Part shown: piece after piece, positions 48,169 through 56,233 of the stretch
How the letters are laid out: each line of letters starts with the position of its first letter
Numbering within the stretch: position 1 is the first letter of the stretch
Assembly: GCF_006716125.1 (NCBI RefSeq)
Contig: NZ_VFOM01000002.1
Coordinates: 62,001-126,000, forward strand
Direction of reading: 5' to 3'
Origin: Homoserinimonas aerilata
GTDB taxonomy: Bacteria; Actinomycetota; Actinomycetes; Actinomycetales; Microbacteriaceae
DNA: 64,000 nucleotides
Notes under the pieces: model-generated
Seen by the model: the letters and a program-made list of their open reading frames with translations, nothing else
What the model was told of the DNA's origin: nothing
Database searches by the model: none
Program-made: the position numbers and the translations under genes

Positions 48169-49026
48169 TCAGCGCTGCCCTGCGGGCACGAGCGTGATGT
48201 CGGATGCCCGTTCGAGCGGCACCCAGCTCGACCTCGCGACAGGCTGAGGGCCGCGGATGCCCGGCCGCGCGAGCACATCGGCCGCGGTGAGCGGGCCCAG
48301 ACGCAGGCCGGCGAGTGCCTCGATCTGCGCGACCGGCACCTGGAAGGTGCGGAACGGCCCCAGCGGCGGCACCGCGCCGGCCACGGCCCCCATGTCGATA
48401 TCGTCGAGCGCCGGACTCTGATCAAGCACGAAACCGGCCGACTGCAGGGCGGGCCCGCGCCAGGCGGCGACCTTGAAGAAGAGCAGAGGGATGCCGACGC
48501 CGCGGTAGACGGGGTCGCCTGCGTCGAGCACGGGCCCGGTGATGACGCTCACCCTGTGCCCGTGATCCTCAGCGTAGGCGAGCACATGATCTTCGAGCCC
48601 GGCCCAGAGCTGCCGGCCCTGGTTGAAGGTGGCCGCCTGGGGTGCGGCATTCGTGTACGCGAAACTGTCGCGGTTGGCCCGCTCCGCGGTGGCGGCATCG
48701 CCCCAGCAGGGGTCGCGCCGCCGCACGAGATGCCCACGATCGAGATCGTTGTGAGCGTAGAGCTCCGGCCCTGCCTGCTCGGAGGGAGGAACGCGCTCGT
48801 CGAGATGCCAGTGGTCGCCGCGCGTGACAGACCTGAGCCGGGCACCGTCGATGGTGACGGCGGTGGCCGCCGCGAGCCGCCGCGCGGGGTCGAGCAGCAC
48901 GGTGAAGTGCGTGTAGTCGAGGCGCCGCAGCTCGCGGTGCACGGTCGGCAGGGGCAGCGGCACGTCGACCCCGAGAAAGCCGGGGTCGTATCCGGGCGCG
49001 TCGTCCTGCGTCATCGTGCGGGGCAT
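48169..49026 (-). CDS. DNA/RNA non-specific endonuclease (beta-beta-alpha-metal)
   Basis: A 285-residue nuclease of the NucA/Serratia family. The active-site motif DRGH is at 96-99 (HNDLDRGHLVRRRDP), with His99 as the expected base, and an asparagine for the metal in FAYTNAAPQAATFNQ. It has no signal peptide or membrane helix, unusual for a family that is mostly secreted; the natural N-terminus fits the ATG chosen. It could be cytoplasmic, exported otherwise, or a toxin domain, and no immunity gene is visible. It is monocistronic. Confidence 0.85.
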   Translation of the reverse strand: MPRTMTQDDAPGYDPGFLGVDVPLPLPTVHRELRRLDYTHFTVLLDPARRLAAATAVTIDGARLRSVTRGDHWHLDERVPPSEQAGPELYAHNDLDRGHLVRRRDPCWGDAATAERANRDSFAYTNAAPQAATFNQGRQLWAGLEDHVLAYAEDHGHRVSVITGPVLDAGDPVYRGVGIPLLFFKVAAWRGPALQSAGFVLDQSPALDDIDMGAVAGAVPPLGPFRTFQVPVAQIEALAGLRLGPLTAADVLARPGIRGPQPVARSSWVPLERASDITLVPAGQR

Positions 49027-49121
49027 CCGGTGCCTGCGATCATCCGCGTGCGTTCGCTCACCCTGTCATTGTCGTCGGCTTCGCGCGCGATTCACAGGGG
49101 CGGATGCTGAGCCCGCGCCCC

Positions 49122-49199
49122 GAAAACGAGGAGGAAATCTGCCATCGGCACCACATCGCGGAGGTTTTCACCGCCTTACGCCGCTTTCTCCTCGTTTTC
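49122..49199. repeat. Palindromic element similar in build to the dispersed repeats
   Basis: GAAAACGAGGAG (49122-49133) pairs with CTCCTCGTTTTC (49188-49199), plus three more A-T pairs after a one-base bulge. The 78-bp element has different arms from copies 1-3 but the same size, and the inner edge GGAAATCTGCC recalls AGGAGATCTGCC of copy 3. It fills much of the 277-base gap between the nuclease gene and the next gene, including its promoter region. Confidence 0.6.
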
Positions 49200-49304
49200 T
49201 GGGCACGGGCTGGGCATCCACCCTCGACGCTCGCAGCAACGCGACCTAGGCTGGCCGCGAACCGGGCCAGCGCGGAACCGGGCCGCACGCAGACGAGGAG
49301 GACC

Positions 49305-50696
49305 ATGTCGACCACCGAATATGACGTCATCGTGATCGGAGCAGGGCCGGTCGGGGAGAACGTCGCCGACCGCACCCGGGCCGGTGGGCTCTCCACCCTC
49401 ATCATCGAGGCGGAACTCGTCGGGGGCGACTGCTCCTACTGGGCCTGCGTGCCGTCGAAGGTTCTGCTGCGCGGCGCATCCGCGCTCAGGGCGGCCGGCA
49501 GGGTCGACGGGGTCGACGCGGGCACACTCGATGTGGCCGCAACGCTGCGACGCCGCGACTCGTTCGTCTCCGAGTGGAGCGACGACGGCCAGGTGGAGTG
49601 GCTGCGCGGCGCCGGCATCGACCTCGTGCGCGGTCACGCGACGATCGCGGGCGAGAGGCGGGTCGCCGTCGACGGCACCGTGTACACGGCACGCCAGGCG
49701 GTCGTCGTGGCGACCGGTTCTGCCGCGCTGATGCCCGACATCCCGGGCCTGGCCGATGTGCAACCGTGGCAGAGTCGCGATGCGACGAGCGTGAAGGATG
49801 TTCCGGCCCGGCTGGTGATCGTCGGCGGCGGGGTCGTGGGCGTCGAGATGGCGACCGCGTTCGCGGGCCTCGGCAGCCGGGTGACCCTGCTGGCGCGCAC
49901 GGGGCTGCTCGGCCCCATGGAGCCGTTCGCCGGCGAACTCGTCGCCGCAGGGCTGAAGGAGCTCGGGGTCGATGTGCGCACCGGCGTCTCCGCGAGCGGT
50001 TTCGAGCGCGTCGACGGCGTGGTGACGGTGCAGCTCGGCGACGCCGGCTCCGTCGAGGCGGAGCAGGTGCTCGTGGCGACCGGTCGCGTGCCGCGCACCA
50101 CCGACCTGGGGCTCGACAGCATCGGGTTGAACGGCGGCGACTGGCTGACGACGGATGACACGCTGCGGGTCGACGGCTTCGACTGGCTGTATGCGACGGG
50201 TGACGTGAACCACCGCGCGCTGCTCACCCACCAGGGCAAATACCAGGCGCGTGCCGCCGGCGATGTGATCGTCGCGCGCGCCGCCGCCGGGGAGGTGCAG
50301 AATGCTCCGTGGGGTCGACACGTGGCGACGGCCGACCACGAGGCAGTGCCGCAGGTGGTGTTCAGCGACCCGGAGGTCGCCAGTGTGGGCCTCACGGAGC
50401 GGGCGGCGCGCGATGCCGGCTACGACATCCGTGTGGTCGACTACGACCTGGGCTCTGTGTCGGGCGCGGGCATCCACGCGGACGGCTTCACGGGCAGGGC
50501 GCGGATGGTCGTCGACGAGAAGCGTCGGGTGCTGCTCGGTGTGACCTTCGTGGGCCCGGATGTGAGTGAGCTGCTTCAGGCGGCGACGGTGGCGGTCGTC
50601 GGGGAGGTTCCGTTGGAGAGGCTCTGGCATGCGGTGCCGGCGTTCCCGACGATCAACGAGGTGTGGCTGCGCCTGCTCGAGACGTACGGGCGGTAG
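49305..50696 (+). CDS. FAD/NAD(P)-dependent pyridine nucleotide-disulfide oxidoreductase
   Basis: A 463-residue flavoenzyme of the lipoamide dehydrogenase/mercuric reductase class. The FAD site is VIVIGAGPVGENVA, the redox disulfide is Cys43-Cys48 (GGDCSYWACVPSK), the NAD(P) site is VIVGGGVVGVEMATAFAGLG, and the second FAD motif is DWLYATGDVN. In the C-terminal active-site motif the usual His-Pro-Thr is Phe-Pro-Thr (AFPTINEVW), so the catalytic base of lipoamide dehydrogenase is missing. It is therefore probably a related reductase for another disulfide or quinone. GAGGAGG precedes the ATG. Confidence 0.88.
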   Translation: MSTTEYDVIVIGAGPVGENVADRTRAGGLSTLIIEAELVGGDCSYWACVPSKVLLRGASALRAAGRVDGVDAGTLDVAATLRRRDSFVSEWSDDGQVEWLRGAGIDLVRGHATIAGERRVAVDGTVYTARQAVVVATGSAALMPDIPGLADVQPWQSRDATSVKDVPARLVIVGGGVVGVEMATAFAGLGSRVTLLARTGLLGPMEPFAGELVAAGLKELGVDVRTGVSASGFERVDGVVTVQLGDAGSVEAEQVLVATGRVPRTTDLGLDSIGLNGGDWLTTDDTLRVDGFDWLYATGDVNHRALLTHQGKYQARAAGDVIVARAAAGEVQNAPWGRHVATADHEAVPQVVFSDPEVASVGLTERAARDAGYDIRVVDYDLGSVSGAGIHADGFTGRARMVVDEKRRVLLGVTFVGPDVSELLQAATVAVVGEVPLERLWHAVPAFPTINEVWLRLLETYGR

Positions 50697-50733
50697 CCGC
50701 GCGCCGCGCTGCCATCGGCTCGAGGTTCTTCGC

Positions 50734-50799
50734 GTGCGAGCCGTTTTCGGCGATGCGAGCCCGCCGTCGCGCCCTCGCATCGCCGAGAACGCCTCGCAC
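50734..50799. repeat. Large imperfect palindrome downstream of the oxidoreductase gene
   Basis: The 26-base arm at 50734-50759 (beginning GTGCGAGCCG) is complementary to 50774-50799 at 24 of 26 positions, with a 14-base loop. It may serve as terminator for the gene that ends at 50696. The gap 50697-51070 holds no gene, only this palindrome and the repeats that follow. Confidence 0.65.
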
Positions 50800-50872
50800 A
50801 CGAGCCGCGGCGCGCCCGAACACCAGGCCGGCCGCCAGCATCCGCCCGCCGCGCTGCCTCGTCCACGAACCG

Positions 50873-51049
50873 CTCCACCTCGCCGAGACTGCACGAATCG
50901 CACGCTTTCGGCGGCGAAACGTGCGATTCGCGTACTCTCGCCGAGCATCCGGCGCACCCGCACCCGCACCCGCACCCTCTCCACTTCGCCGAGACTGCAC
51001 GAATCGCACGCTTTCGGCGCAAAACCGTGTGATTCGCGTACTCTCGCCG
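50873..51049. repeat. Two 71-bp direct repeats, each with an internal palindrome
   Basis: Copy A (50873-50943) and copy B (50979-51049) are nearly identical and lie 106 bases apart, start to start. Each contains CGAATCGCAC followed 17 bases later by GTGCGATTCG (copy B with one change). Between the copies is a short hexamer run (GCACCC four times). They lie downstream of two convergent genes. Confidence 0.65.
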
Positions 51050-51070
51050 GGAAGCGACGGGCCTCCGCCG

Positions 51071-51724
51071 TCAGGAAGCCGAGCGCTGGTAGCTTTCGAG
51101 CTCGGGCCCCGGCTGCAGCACGGCGTTCACGATCGCTCGGATGGCGAACTCGTTGGCTCGGCCGAGTTCGATCGCCGCGGGGTGGAGTAGCCACTGCAAC
51201 TGCAGGCCGTCCATCACGGCAAGGATGCTGGCGGATGCTTCGGCAATCGTGTCGGGTTCGGTGACGCCCTCTCGGGCGCACAGCTCGAGAAAGGCATTAC
51301 TGACCTCGCGGCGCAGGGTTGTGTAGCGCTCTTCGAAGAATGAGCGGGCCGGATGATCGTCGGTCACGGATTCGCCGGAGAGCACCGTGTACACCTGCAC
51401 GATGCCCGCTCGTCGTGCGTTGGCGAAGGCGGTGCGAACGAGGTGCAGAAAGAGTTCGGGGCCGCCGGGAATGTGCTGCTCGACGAGGTCGGCGACGTCG
51501 GCCTGATCGCGGTAGGCGAGAACTTCTAGCAGCAGCTTCTGTTTTGATCCGAAATGATGCAGAACGCCGGCGTGCGTCATCCCCACCTGTTCGGCGATGT
51601 CGGCGAGGGTGCCGTTCGTGTACCCCTTGCTGCCGAAGATCTCCACGGCCGCCTTGAGAATCTCAGTGCGCTTGAGTCTCGTGGCGGGCCGCAGCTGGGG
51701 GCCTGTATCCGATACGTTCGCCAC
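51071..51724 (-). CDS. TetR-family regulator of the Opp-type transporter / GH3 operon
   Basis: A 217-residue repressor. The N-terminal helix-turn-helix is typical: ILKAAVEIFGSKGYTNGTLA followed by DIAEQVGMTHAGVLHHFGSK. The C-terminal ligand-binding domain cannot be assigned. I chose GTG 51724 because GGAAGG lies seven bases upstream; an ATG at 51772 would add 16 residues but lacks a site. It is divergent from the transporter operon, and two palindromic sites lie between them. It probably represses both itself and the operon until a saccharide inducer arrives. Confidence 0.82.
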   Translation of the reverse strand: MANVSDTGPQLRPATRLKRTEILKAAVEIFGSKGYTNGTLADIAEQVGMTHAGVLHHFGSKQKLLLEVLAYRDQADVADLVEQHIPGGPELFLHLVRTAFANARRAGIVQVYTVLSGESVTDDHPARSFFEERYTTLRREVSNAFLELCAREGVTEPDTIAEASASILAVMDGLQLQWLLHPAAIELGRANEFAIRAIVNAVLQPGPELESYQRSAS

Positions 51725-51773
51725 GGCATCCTTCCGGCGGTGAGTGTCTGTGGAAAAACTCTTACTTGCCATC

Positions 51774-51823
51774 TTACTTACCAACCAGTAACCTCGCGCT
51801 AACTTACTTTCTAGACAGTAAGT
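51774..51823. promoter_or_regulatory. Two TetR-type operators between the divergent genes
   Basis: Site 1 (51802-51823) is a 22-bp palindrome, ACTTACT and AGTAAGT around a TCTAGA core, with 20 of 22 positions symmetric. Site 2 (51774-51791) has TTACT and AGTAA 18 bp end to end. Both share the TTACT/AGTAA half-site and lie about 28 bp apart, beside the TetR gene and 48 bases before the binding-protein ATG. Confidence 0.7.
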
Positions 51824-51870
51824 ATGACAGCCCGCACCGATCCGTCCTGTCGCATCACAAAGGAGAAGCA

Positions 51871-53526
51871 ATGACGCTCAAATCCACCCTCGCCGCCGCA
51901 GGTCTTGTGGCGGCGCTCGCGCTCACCGGCTGTGCAGCCGGTGGGGGCGGCAACGCCCCATCCCAGGGCGATGGCTCACTCACGATCGCCAAACCCGATG
52001 GCGCGATCACCACCGAATCGAACAACCCGTGGCTGGGGGATTCGTCTGCGAACAAGCTCGGCTACAAGAATGTGATCTTCGAGCCGCTGGCGATGGTCAA
52101 CCTCGTGGGTGAGAACGAGACCACGCCATGGCTCGCCGAGAAGGTCGAGTGGAATGACGACTACACCCAGCTCACCGTCACCCCGCGTTCGGGCGTGACC
52201 TGGAACGACGGTGAGGAGTTCACCGCCGACGACATCGTCTTCACGTTCGACCTGATCCGCAACACCCCCGCCCTCGACACCGGCAACCTGCAGCTCACCG
52301 ATGTCGCGAAGGAGGGCGACGATGTCGTGCTCAGCTTCGCCGAGTCGAAGTTCGTCAAGCAGGCGCAGGTGCTGCATATCGCGATCGTCCCCGAGCACAT
52401 CTGGAAGGATGTCGCAGACCCGACCACCGAGACCAACCTCGAGCCGGTCGGCACCGGCCCGTACGTTCTGGACACCTTCAGCACCCAGTCGGTGACGCTG
52501 AAGGCGCGTGACGACTACTGGGGCGGCGAGCTCGCCGTGCCGACGCTGTACTACATCTCGTACAACGACAACACGGCGCTGACGACGGCGCTCGCGAACG
52601 GCGATGCGGACTGGGCGCAGGCGTTCATCCCCGACGTGCAGAGCGCGTTCGTGGACAAGGACCCGGAGCACAACGTGTTCTGGGCGGCGAACGTCATGGC
52701 TCCCGATGTGCTGTTCGTCAATCACCAGGCGAAGCCGTTCAACAATCTCGCCTTCCGTCAGGCCGTGAACATGGTCATCGACCGTGCCGCGCACACCGAG
52801 ATCGCGCGTGAGAACGCCGGCCCCCAGCTGACCTCGATCACAGGTCTGCCCACTCCTGTCGGCGAGCAGTACATCGCGTCGGAGTACGCCGGCAAGGAGT
52901 TCTCGATCGATGTCGACGGTGCGAGGGCGATCCTCGAGGATGCCGGATTCACCTGGGAGGGCGACGCTCTCATCGATCCGGATGGCGAAGCGGTCTCGTT
53001 CACGCTTCAGGTCCCGCAGGGCTGGAACGACTACGTCACGGGTATCAGCCTCATCGCCGATCAGGTCAAGGAGACTCTGGGCGCCGACGCCAAGGTGGAC
53101 ACCCCGGATGCCGACACCTGGTGGGCGGCCAAGCGCTCGGGTGATTTCGATGCGATCATGCACTGGACCGACAGCGGGACCACGCCGTATGACCTGTACT
53201 CCGACACGATGGATGGTCGTTGGCTGCTCGCCGGCGCCGACGTGGACTACAACTTCGGCCGCTACACCAACCCGCGTGCGACCGAGCTGCTGAACACCTA
53301 TGCCACGGCGTCGAGTGACGCGGAGCGCTCTGCGGCCCTTGAGGAGGTCCAGAAGATCTTCGTCGAGCAGGTTCCGGTGATCCCGGTCGGCACCCACCCG
53401 TTCCTGGGTGAGTACAACACCCGCAGCTATGTGGGCTGGCCGAACGAGAACGACCAGTACGCGACGGCCGACCCTGTGCAGGTCACGGCTGCGATGATCC
53501 TCACACGGTTGAAGCCGGCCGAGTAG
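51871..53526 (+). CDS. Dipeptide/oligosaccharide-type ABC transporter substrate-binding lipoprotein
   Basis: A 551-residue binding protein of the family-5 (OppA/DppA) type, anchored as a lipoprotein. The signal peptide ends with the lipobox ALTGC (Cys21). The domain shows GVTWNDGEEFTADDIVFTFD and PVGTGPYVLDTFS followed by VTLKARDDYWGG. Since the operon ends in a GH3 glycosidase, the ligand is probably an oligosaccharide (known for such transporters in Thermotoga and others) rather than a peptide; this is inference. AAAGGAG precedes the ATG. A strong hairpin follows. Confidence 0.9.
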   Translation: MTLKSTLAAAGLVAALALTGCAAGGGGNAPSQGDGSLTIAKPDGAITTESNNPWLGDSSANKLGYKNVIFEPLAMVNLVGENETTPWLAEKVEWNDDYTQLTVTPRSGVTWNDGEEFTADDIVFTFDLIRNTPALDTGNLQLTDVAKEGDDVVLSFAESKFVKQAQVLHIAIVPEHIWKDVADPTTETNLEPVGTGPYVLDTFSTQSVTLKARDDYWGGELAVPTLYYISYNDNTALTTALANGDADWAQAFIPDVQSAFVDKDPEHNVFWAANVMAPDVLFVNHQAKPFNNLAFRQAVNMVIDRAAHTEIARENAGPQLTSITGLPTPVGEQYIASEYAGKEFSIDVDGARAILEDAGFTWEGDALIDPDGEAVSFTLQVPQGWNDYVTGISLIADQVKETLGADAKVDTPDADTWWAAKRSGDFDAIMHWTDSGTTPYDLYSDTMDGRWLLAGADVDYNFGRYTNPRATELLNTYATASSDAERSAALEEVQKIFVEQVPVIPVGTHPFLGEYNTRSYVGWPNENDQYATADPVQVTAAMILTRLKPAE

Positions 53527-53535
53527 ATCAGTCAC

Positions 53536-53574
53536 GGACGGGGCGGATGCTGCCCATCAGCATCCGCCCCGTCC
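53536..53574 (+). terminator. Strong stem-loop between the binding-protein and ATPase genes
   Basis: GGACGGGGCGGATGCTG and its exact complement form a 17-bp perfect stem around CCCAT. It stands ten bases after the binding-protein stop. It probably lets only part of the transcripts continue, so that the binding protein is made in excess, and it may also protect the message's 3' end. Confidence 0.85.
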
Positions 53575-53606
53575 TCGCGCCCGCCCTTCACGAAAGAGAA
53601 AGATCC

Positions 53607-54431
53607 ATGCCAGAGCCTCTCCTCACCGTGCGCGACTTCTCGGTGGTGTACGACGTCGATCCGCCCGTCGAGGCGGTGAAGAATGTGACCCTCGAGTTGC
53701 AGCGGGGCGAGATCCTCGGCCTCGCGGGTGAGAGTGGTTGCGGCAAGACGACCCTCGCCTATGGCGTGCAGCGCCTGCTCAGGGCGCCCGCTGTGATCAC
53801 CGGCGGCAGCGTGACGTTCCATGATGCGAGCGGCGTCGACGTCGACATCAACTCGCTCGACACCGAGGAGATGCGCAGATTCCGGTGGGACAAGATCTCG
53901 ATGGTCTTCCAGGGGGCGATGAATGCGCTTAACCCGGTCGCGACGATCGGTGCCCAGCTCGAGGATGTCTTCGAGGTGCATCGCCCGGACCTGAGCAGGC
54001 GCGAACGGCGTGCCGCGAGCGCGGAGCTGTTGGAGATCGTCGCTGTCGGGCGTGAGCGCATGCGCTCCTATCCGCACGAGCTCTCCGGCGGTATGCGCCA
54101 GCGTGTGATGATCGCGATGGCGCTCGCCCTGCGCCCCCAGCTGATGGTGATGGATGAGCCCACGACGGCTCTCGATGTGCTCGTGCAGCGGGAGATCCTG
54201 CGCCAGATCTCGCAGCTGCGGCACGAGTTCGGCTTCTCGGTGATCTTCATCACGCACGACCTGCCGCTGCTGCTCGAGATCAGTGACCGAATCGCGGTCA
54301 TGCGTGAGGGCGAGATCGTCGAGCTCGCCACCGCCCGCGAGCTCTGGGAGCGTCCGCGGCATGACTACACCAAGACACTGTTGGCCTCGTTCCCTCGGCT
54401 CACCGGCGAGAGAGGAATCCTCGTCCGATGA
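53607..54431 (+). CDS. Opp/Dpp-type ABC transporter ATP-binding protein (first)
   Basis: A 274-residue ATPase of the DppD/OppD type. Walker A is GESGCGKTT, the signature is HELSGGMRQRVMIAMALALR, Walker B is LMVMDEPTTALD, and the switch region is VIFITHDLPLLLEISDRIAV. The C-terminal region is shorter than in many OppD proteins and lacks the Cys-rich iron-sulfur motif. It pairs with the next ATPase. Confidence 0.9.
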   Translation: MPEPLLTVRDFSVVYDVDPPVEAVKNVTLELQRGEILGLAGESGCGKTTLAYGVQRLLRAPAVITGGSVTFHDASGVDVDINSLDTEEMRRFRWDKISMVFQGAMNALNPVATIGAQLEDVFEVHRPDLSRRERRAASAELLEIVAVGRERMRSYPHELSGGMRQRVMIAMALALRPQLMVMDEPTTALDVLVQREILRQISQLRHEFGFSVIFITHDLPLLLEISDRIAVMREGEIVELATARELWERPRHDYTKTLLASFPRLTGERGILVR

Positions 54432-55240
54432 CGACACTGGAATTCATGAATGTCTCCAAGCGCTACCGTGTGCGTGGCGCGCCGTCGATGCTCGCGCTCG
54501 ACGATGTCAGCTTCACCCTGCGCTCCGGGCGGACGATCGCCCTGGTGGGGCAGTCCGGCAGCGGAAAGTCGACGATCGCGAAGATACTCACGCAGCTGGA
54601 GACGCCCACCAGCGGGCAGGTGATGTTGGACGGCAAGCCGATCCCCCGGCGCGGTCGGGGCCTGCGCAGCTATCGCCAGAAGCTCCGCATGGTCTTCCAG
54701 GATCCGTTCGCCTCACTCAACCCGTACCACTCGATCCGGTACCACATCGAGCGCCCCCTGCGGCTGGATGACGTCGTGCCGAAGGCCGACACCGAGGCGG
54801 AGGTCCGGCGCCTGCTTGCGCGAGTGCGACTGGATGCGGATGCCGTCATCGACCGTCGGCCGCATGAACTCTCCGGAGGGCAACGCCAGCGCGTGGCCAT
54901 CGCGCGGGCACTCGCATCCAGGCCGTCGCTCCTCGTCGCCGACGAGCCGGTGTCGATGCTGGATGTGTCCATCCGCCTTGGGGTGCTGAATCTGCTCGCC
55001 GACCTCCAGCGGGAGGAGGATCTCGGTGTCCTCTATATAACGCACGACCTCGCCACGGCGCGGCACTTCAGCGACGAGATCATGGTGCTGCACCACGGCA
55101 GGGTTGTCGAGCACGGATCGGCCGATGATGTGATCCTCAACCCGCAGCATGAGTACACCCGTGAGCTGCGGTCGGCCTCCCCCGACCCGGAGAAGCACTT
55201 CGGGGCGACACCGCCCAGCCAGGTAGGAGGAGCCCGATGA
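54428..55240 (+). CDS. Opp/Dpp-type ABC transporter ATP-binding protein (second)
   Basis: A 270-residue ATPase of the DppF/OppF type. Walker A is [11 protein letters not shown], the signature is [20 protein letters not shown], Walker B is [12 protein letters not shown], and the switch region is [20 protein letters not shown]. It overlaps the first ATPase gene (ATGA) and the permease gene. The C-terminus is short, without the OppF extension. Confidence 0.9.
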   Translation: MTTLEFMNVSKRYRVRGAPSMLALDDVSFTLRSGRTIALVGQSGSGKSTIAKILTQLETPTSGQVMLDGKPIPRRGRGLRSYRQKLRMVFQDPFASLNPYHSIRYHIERPLRLDDVVPKADTEAEVRRLLARVRLDADAVIDRRPHELSGGQRQRVAIARALASRPSLLVADEPVSMLDVSIRLGVLNLLADLQREEDLGVLYITHDLATARHFSDEIMVLHHGRVVEHGSADDVILNPQHEYTRELRSASPDPEKHFGATPPSQVGGAR

Positions 55241-56232
55241 AGATCCCGTTCCGATTCATCGCCAGCCGCGTCGTCTTCTACCTGTTCACGGCCTGGGCCG
55301 CGATCACGATCAACTTCTTCCTCCCGCGCATGATGAAGGGCGACCCGGTCACGGCCTACATGCAGAAGCAGGCCGGGCGGATCACCCCGGAGGCGGAGCA
55401 CGCTCTCCGCATCCTCTTCGGCCTGGACAAGGACAAATCGCTGGGCCAGCAGTACCTCGAGTACTGGCAGCTGTTGCTGAACGGCGACCTCGGTCGCTCC
55501 TTCTCGAACGGTCTCGCGCCCGTCGGCGACGTCATCGCGTCGGCGCTGCCGTGGACGCTCGGCCTCGTGGGTATCGCCACGGTCGTGTCGTTCACGCTCG
55601 GCACGGCGACCGGTGCGATCATCGGCTGGCGGCGGGGCAGCAGGGCGGATGTGATCGTGCCGATCACGACGTTCTTCAGCACGGTGCCGTACTTCTGGCT
55701 CGGCCTGATCGCGATCGCGGTGTTCTCGAGCATCCTCGGCTGGTTCCCCGCGTCGCACGCCTACGGCAAGGGGTCCAGCCCCGAGTTCACGCTCGACTTC
55801 ATCGGCCAGGTGGTCGCACATGGCGCCCTCCCTGCGATCACGATCGTCGTCGCATCCCTCGGTGGATGGATCCTCGGCATGCGCAACATGATGCTCACGG
55901 TGCTCGACGAGGACTACATCACCGTCGCCCAGGCCAAGGGTCTGCCGAACGGTCGGGTTCTGTGGCGGTACGCCGCACGCAACGCGATGCTGCCGCAACT
56001 CTCGAGCTTCGCGCTGTCGATCGGGTTCATCGTCGGAGGCACGATCGTCATGGAGATGGTGTTCTCCTACCCGGGCGTGGGCAAGATGCTGCTCGACGCG
56101 ACCACGGCGAAGGACTACCCGCTCATGCAGGGGCTGTTCCTCATCATCACGATGGCGGTGCTGTGCGCGAACATCATCGCCGACATCGCCTACGCGATCC
56201 TCGACCCACGCACGCGTCAGACGGAGGCATGA
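55237..56232 (+). CDS. Opp/Dpp-type ABC transporter permease (DppB-like)
   Basis: A 331-residue permease with six membrane helices. The first helix region (FYLFTAWAAITINFFLPRMM followed by KGDP) and the EAA-like loop (DYITVAQAKGLPNGRVLWRY) are typical of DppB/OppB. It overlaps the upstream ATPase gene by four bases and is separated from the next permease by one base. Confidence 0.92.
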   Translation: MKIPFRFIASRVVFYLFTAWAAITINFFLPRMMKGDPVTAYMQKQAGRITPEAEHALRILFGLDKDKSLGQQYLEYWQLLLNGDLGRSFSNGLAPVGDVIASALPWTLGLVGIATVVSFTLGTATGAIIGWRRGSRADVIVPITTFFSTVPYFWLGLIAIAVFSSILGWFPASHAYGKGSSPEFTLDFIGQVVAHGALPAITIVVASLGGWILGMRNMMLTVLDEDYITVAQAKGLPNGRVLWRYAARNAMLPQLSSFALSIGFIVGGTIVMEMVFSYPGVGKMLLDATTAKDYPLMQGLFLIITMAVLCANIIADIAYAILDPRTRQTEA

Positions 56233-56233
56233 C

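Noticed and set aside
50953..50977. The GCACCC hexamer run as a microsatellite or phase-variable tract
   Set aside because: Only about four units, in non-coding DNA between convergent gene ends, so no gene could be switched by slippage.
49176..51281. A 701-codon minus-strand frame opposite the oxidoreductase gene
   Set aside because: It is antisense to a gene with FAD, NAD and disulfide motifs; its own translation is Arg/His/Asp-rich without any recognisable domain and runs through the repeat cluster.
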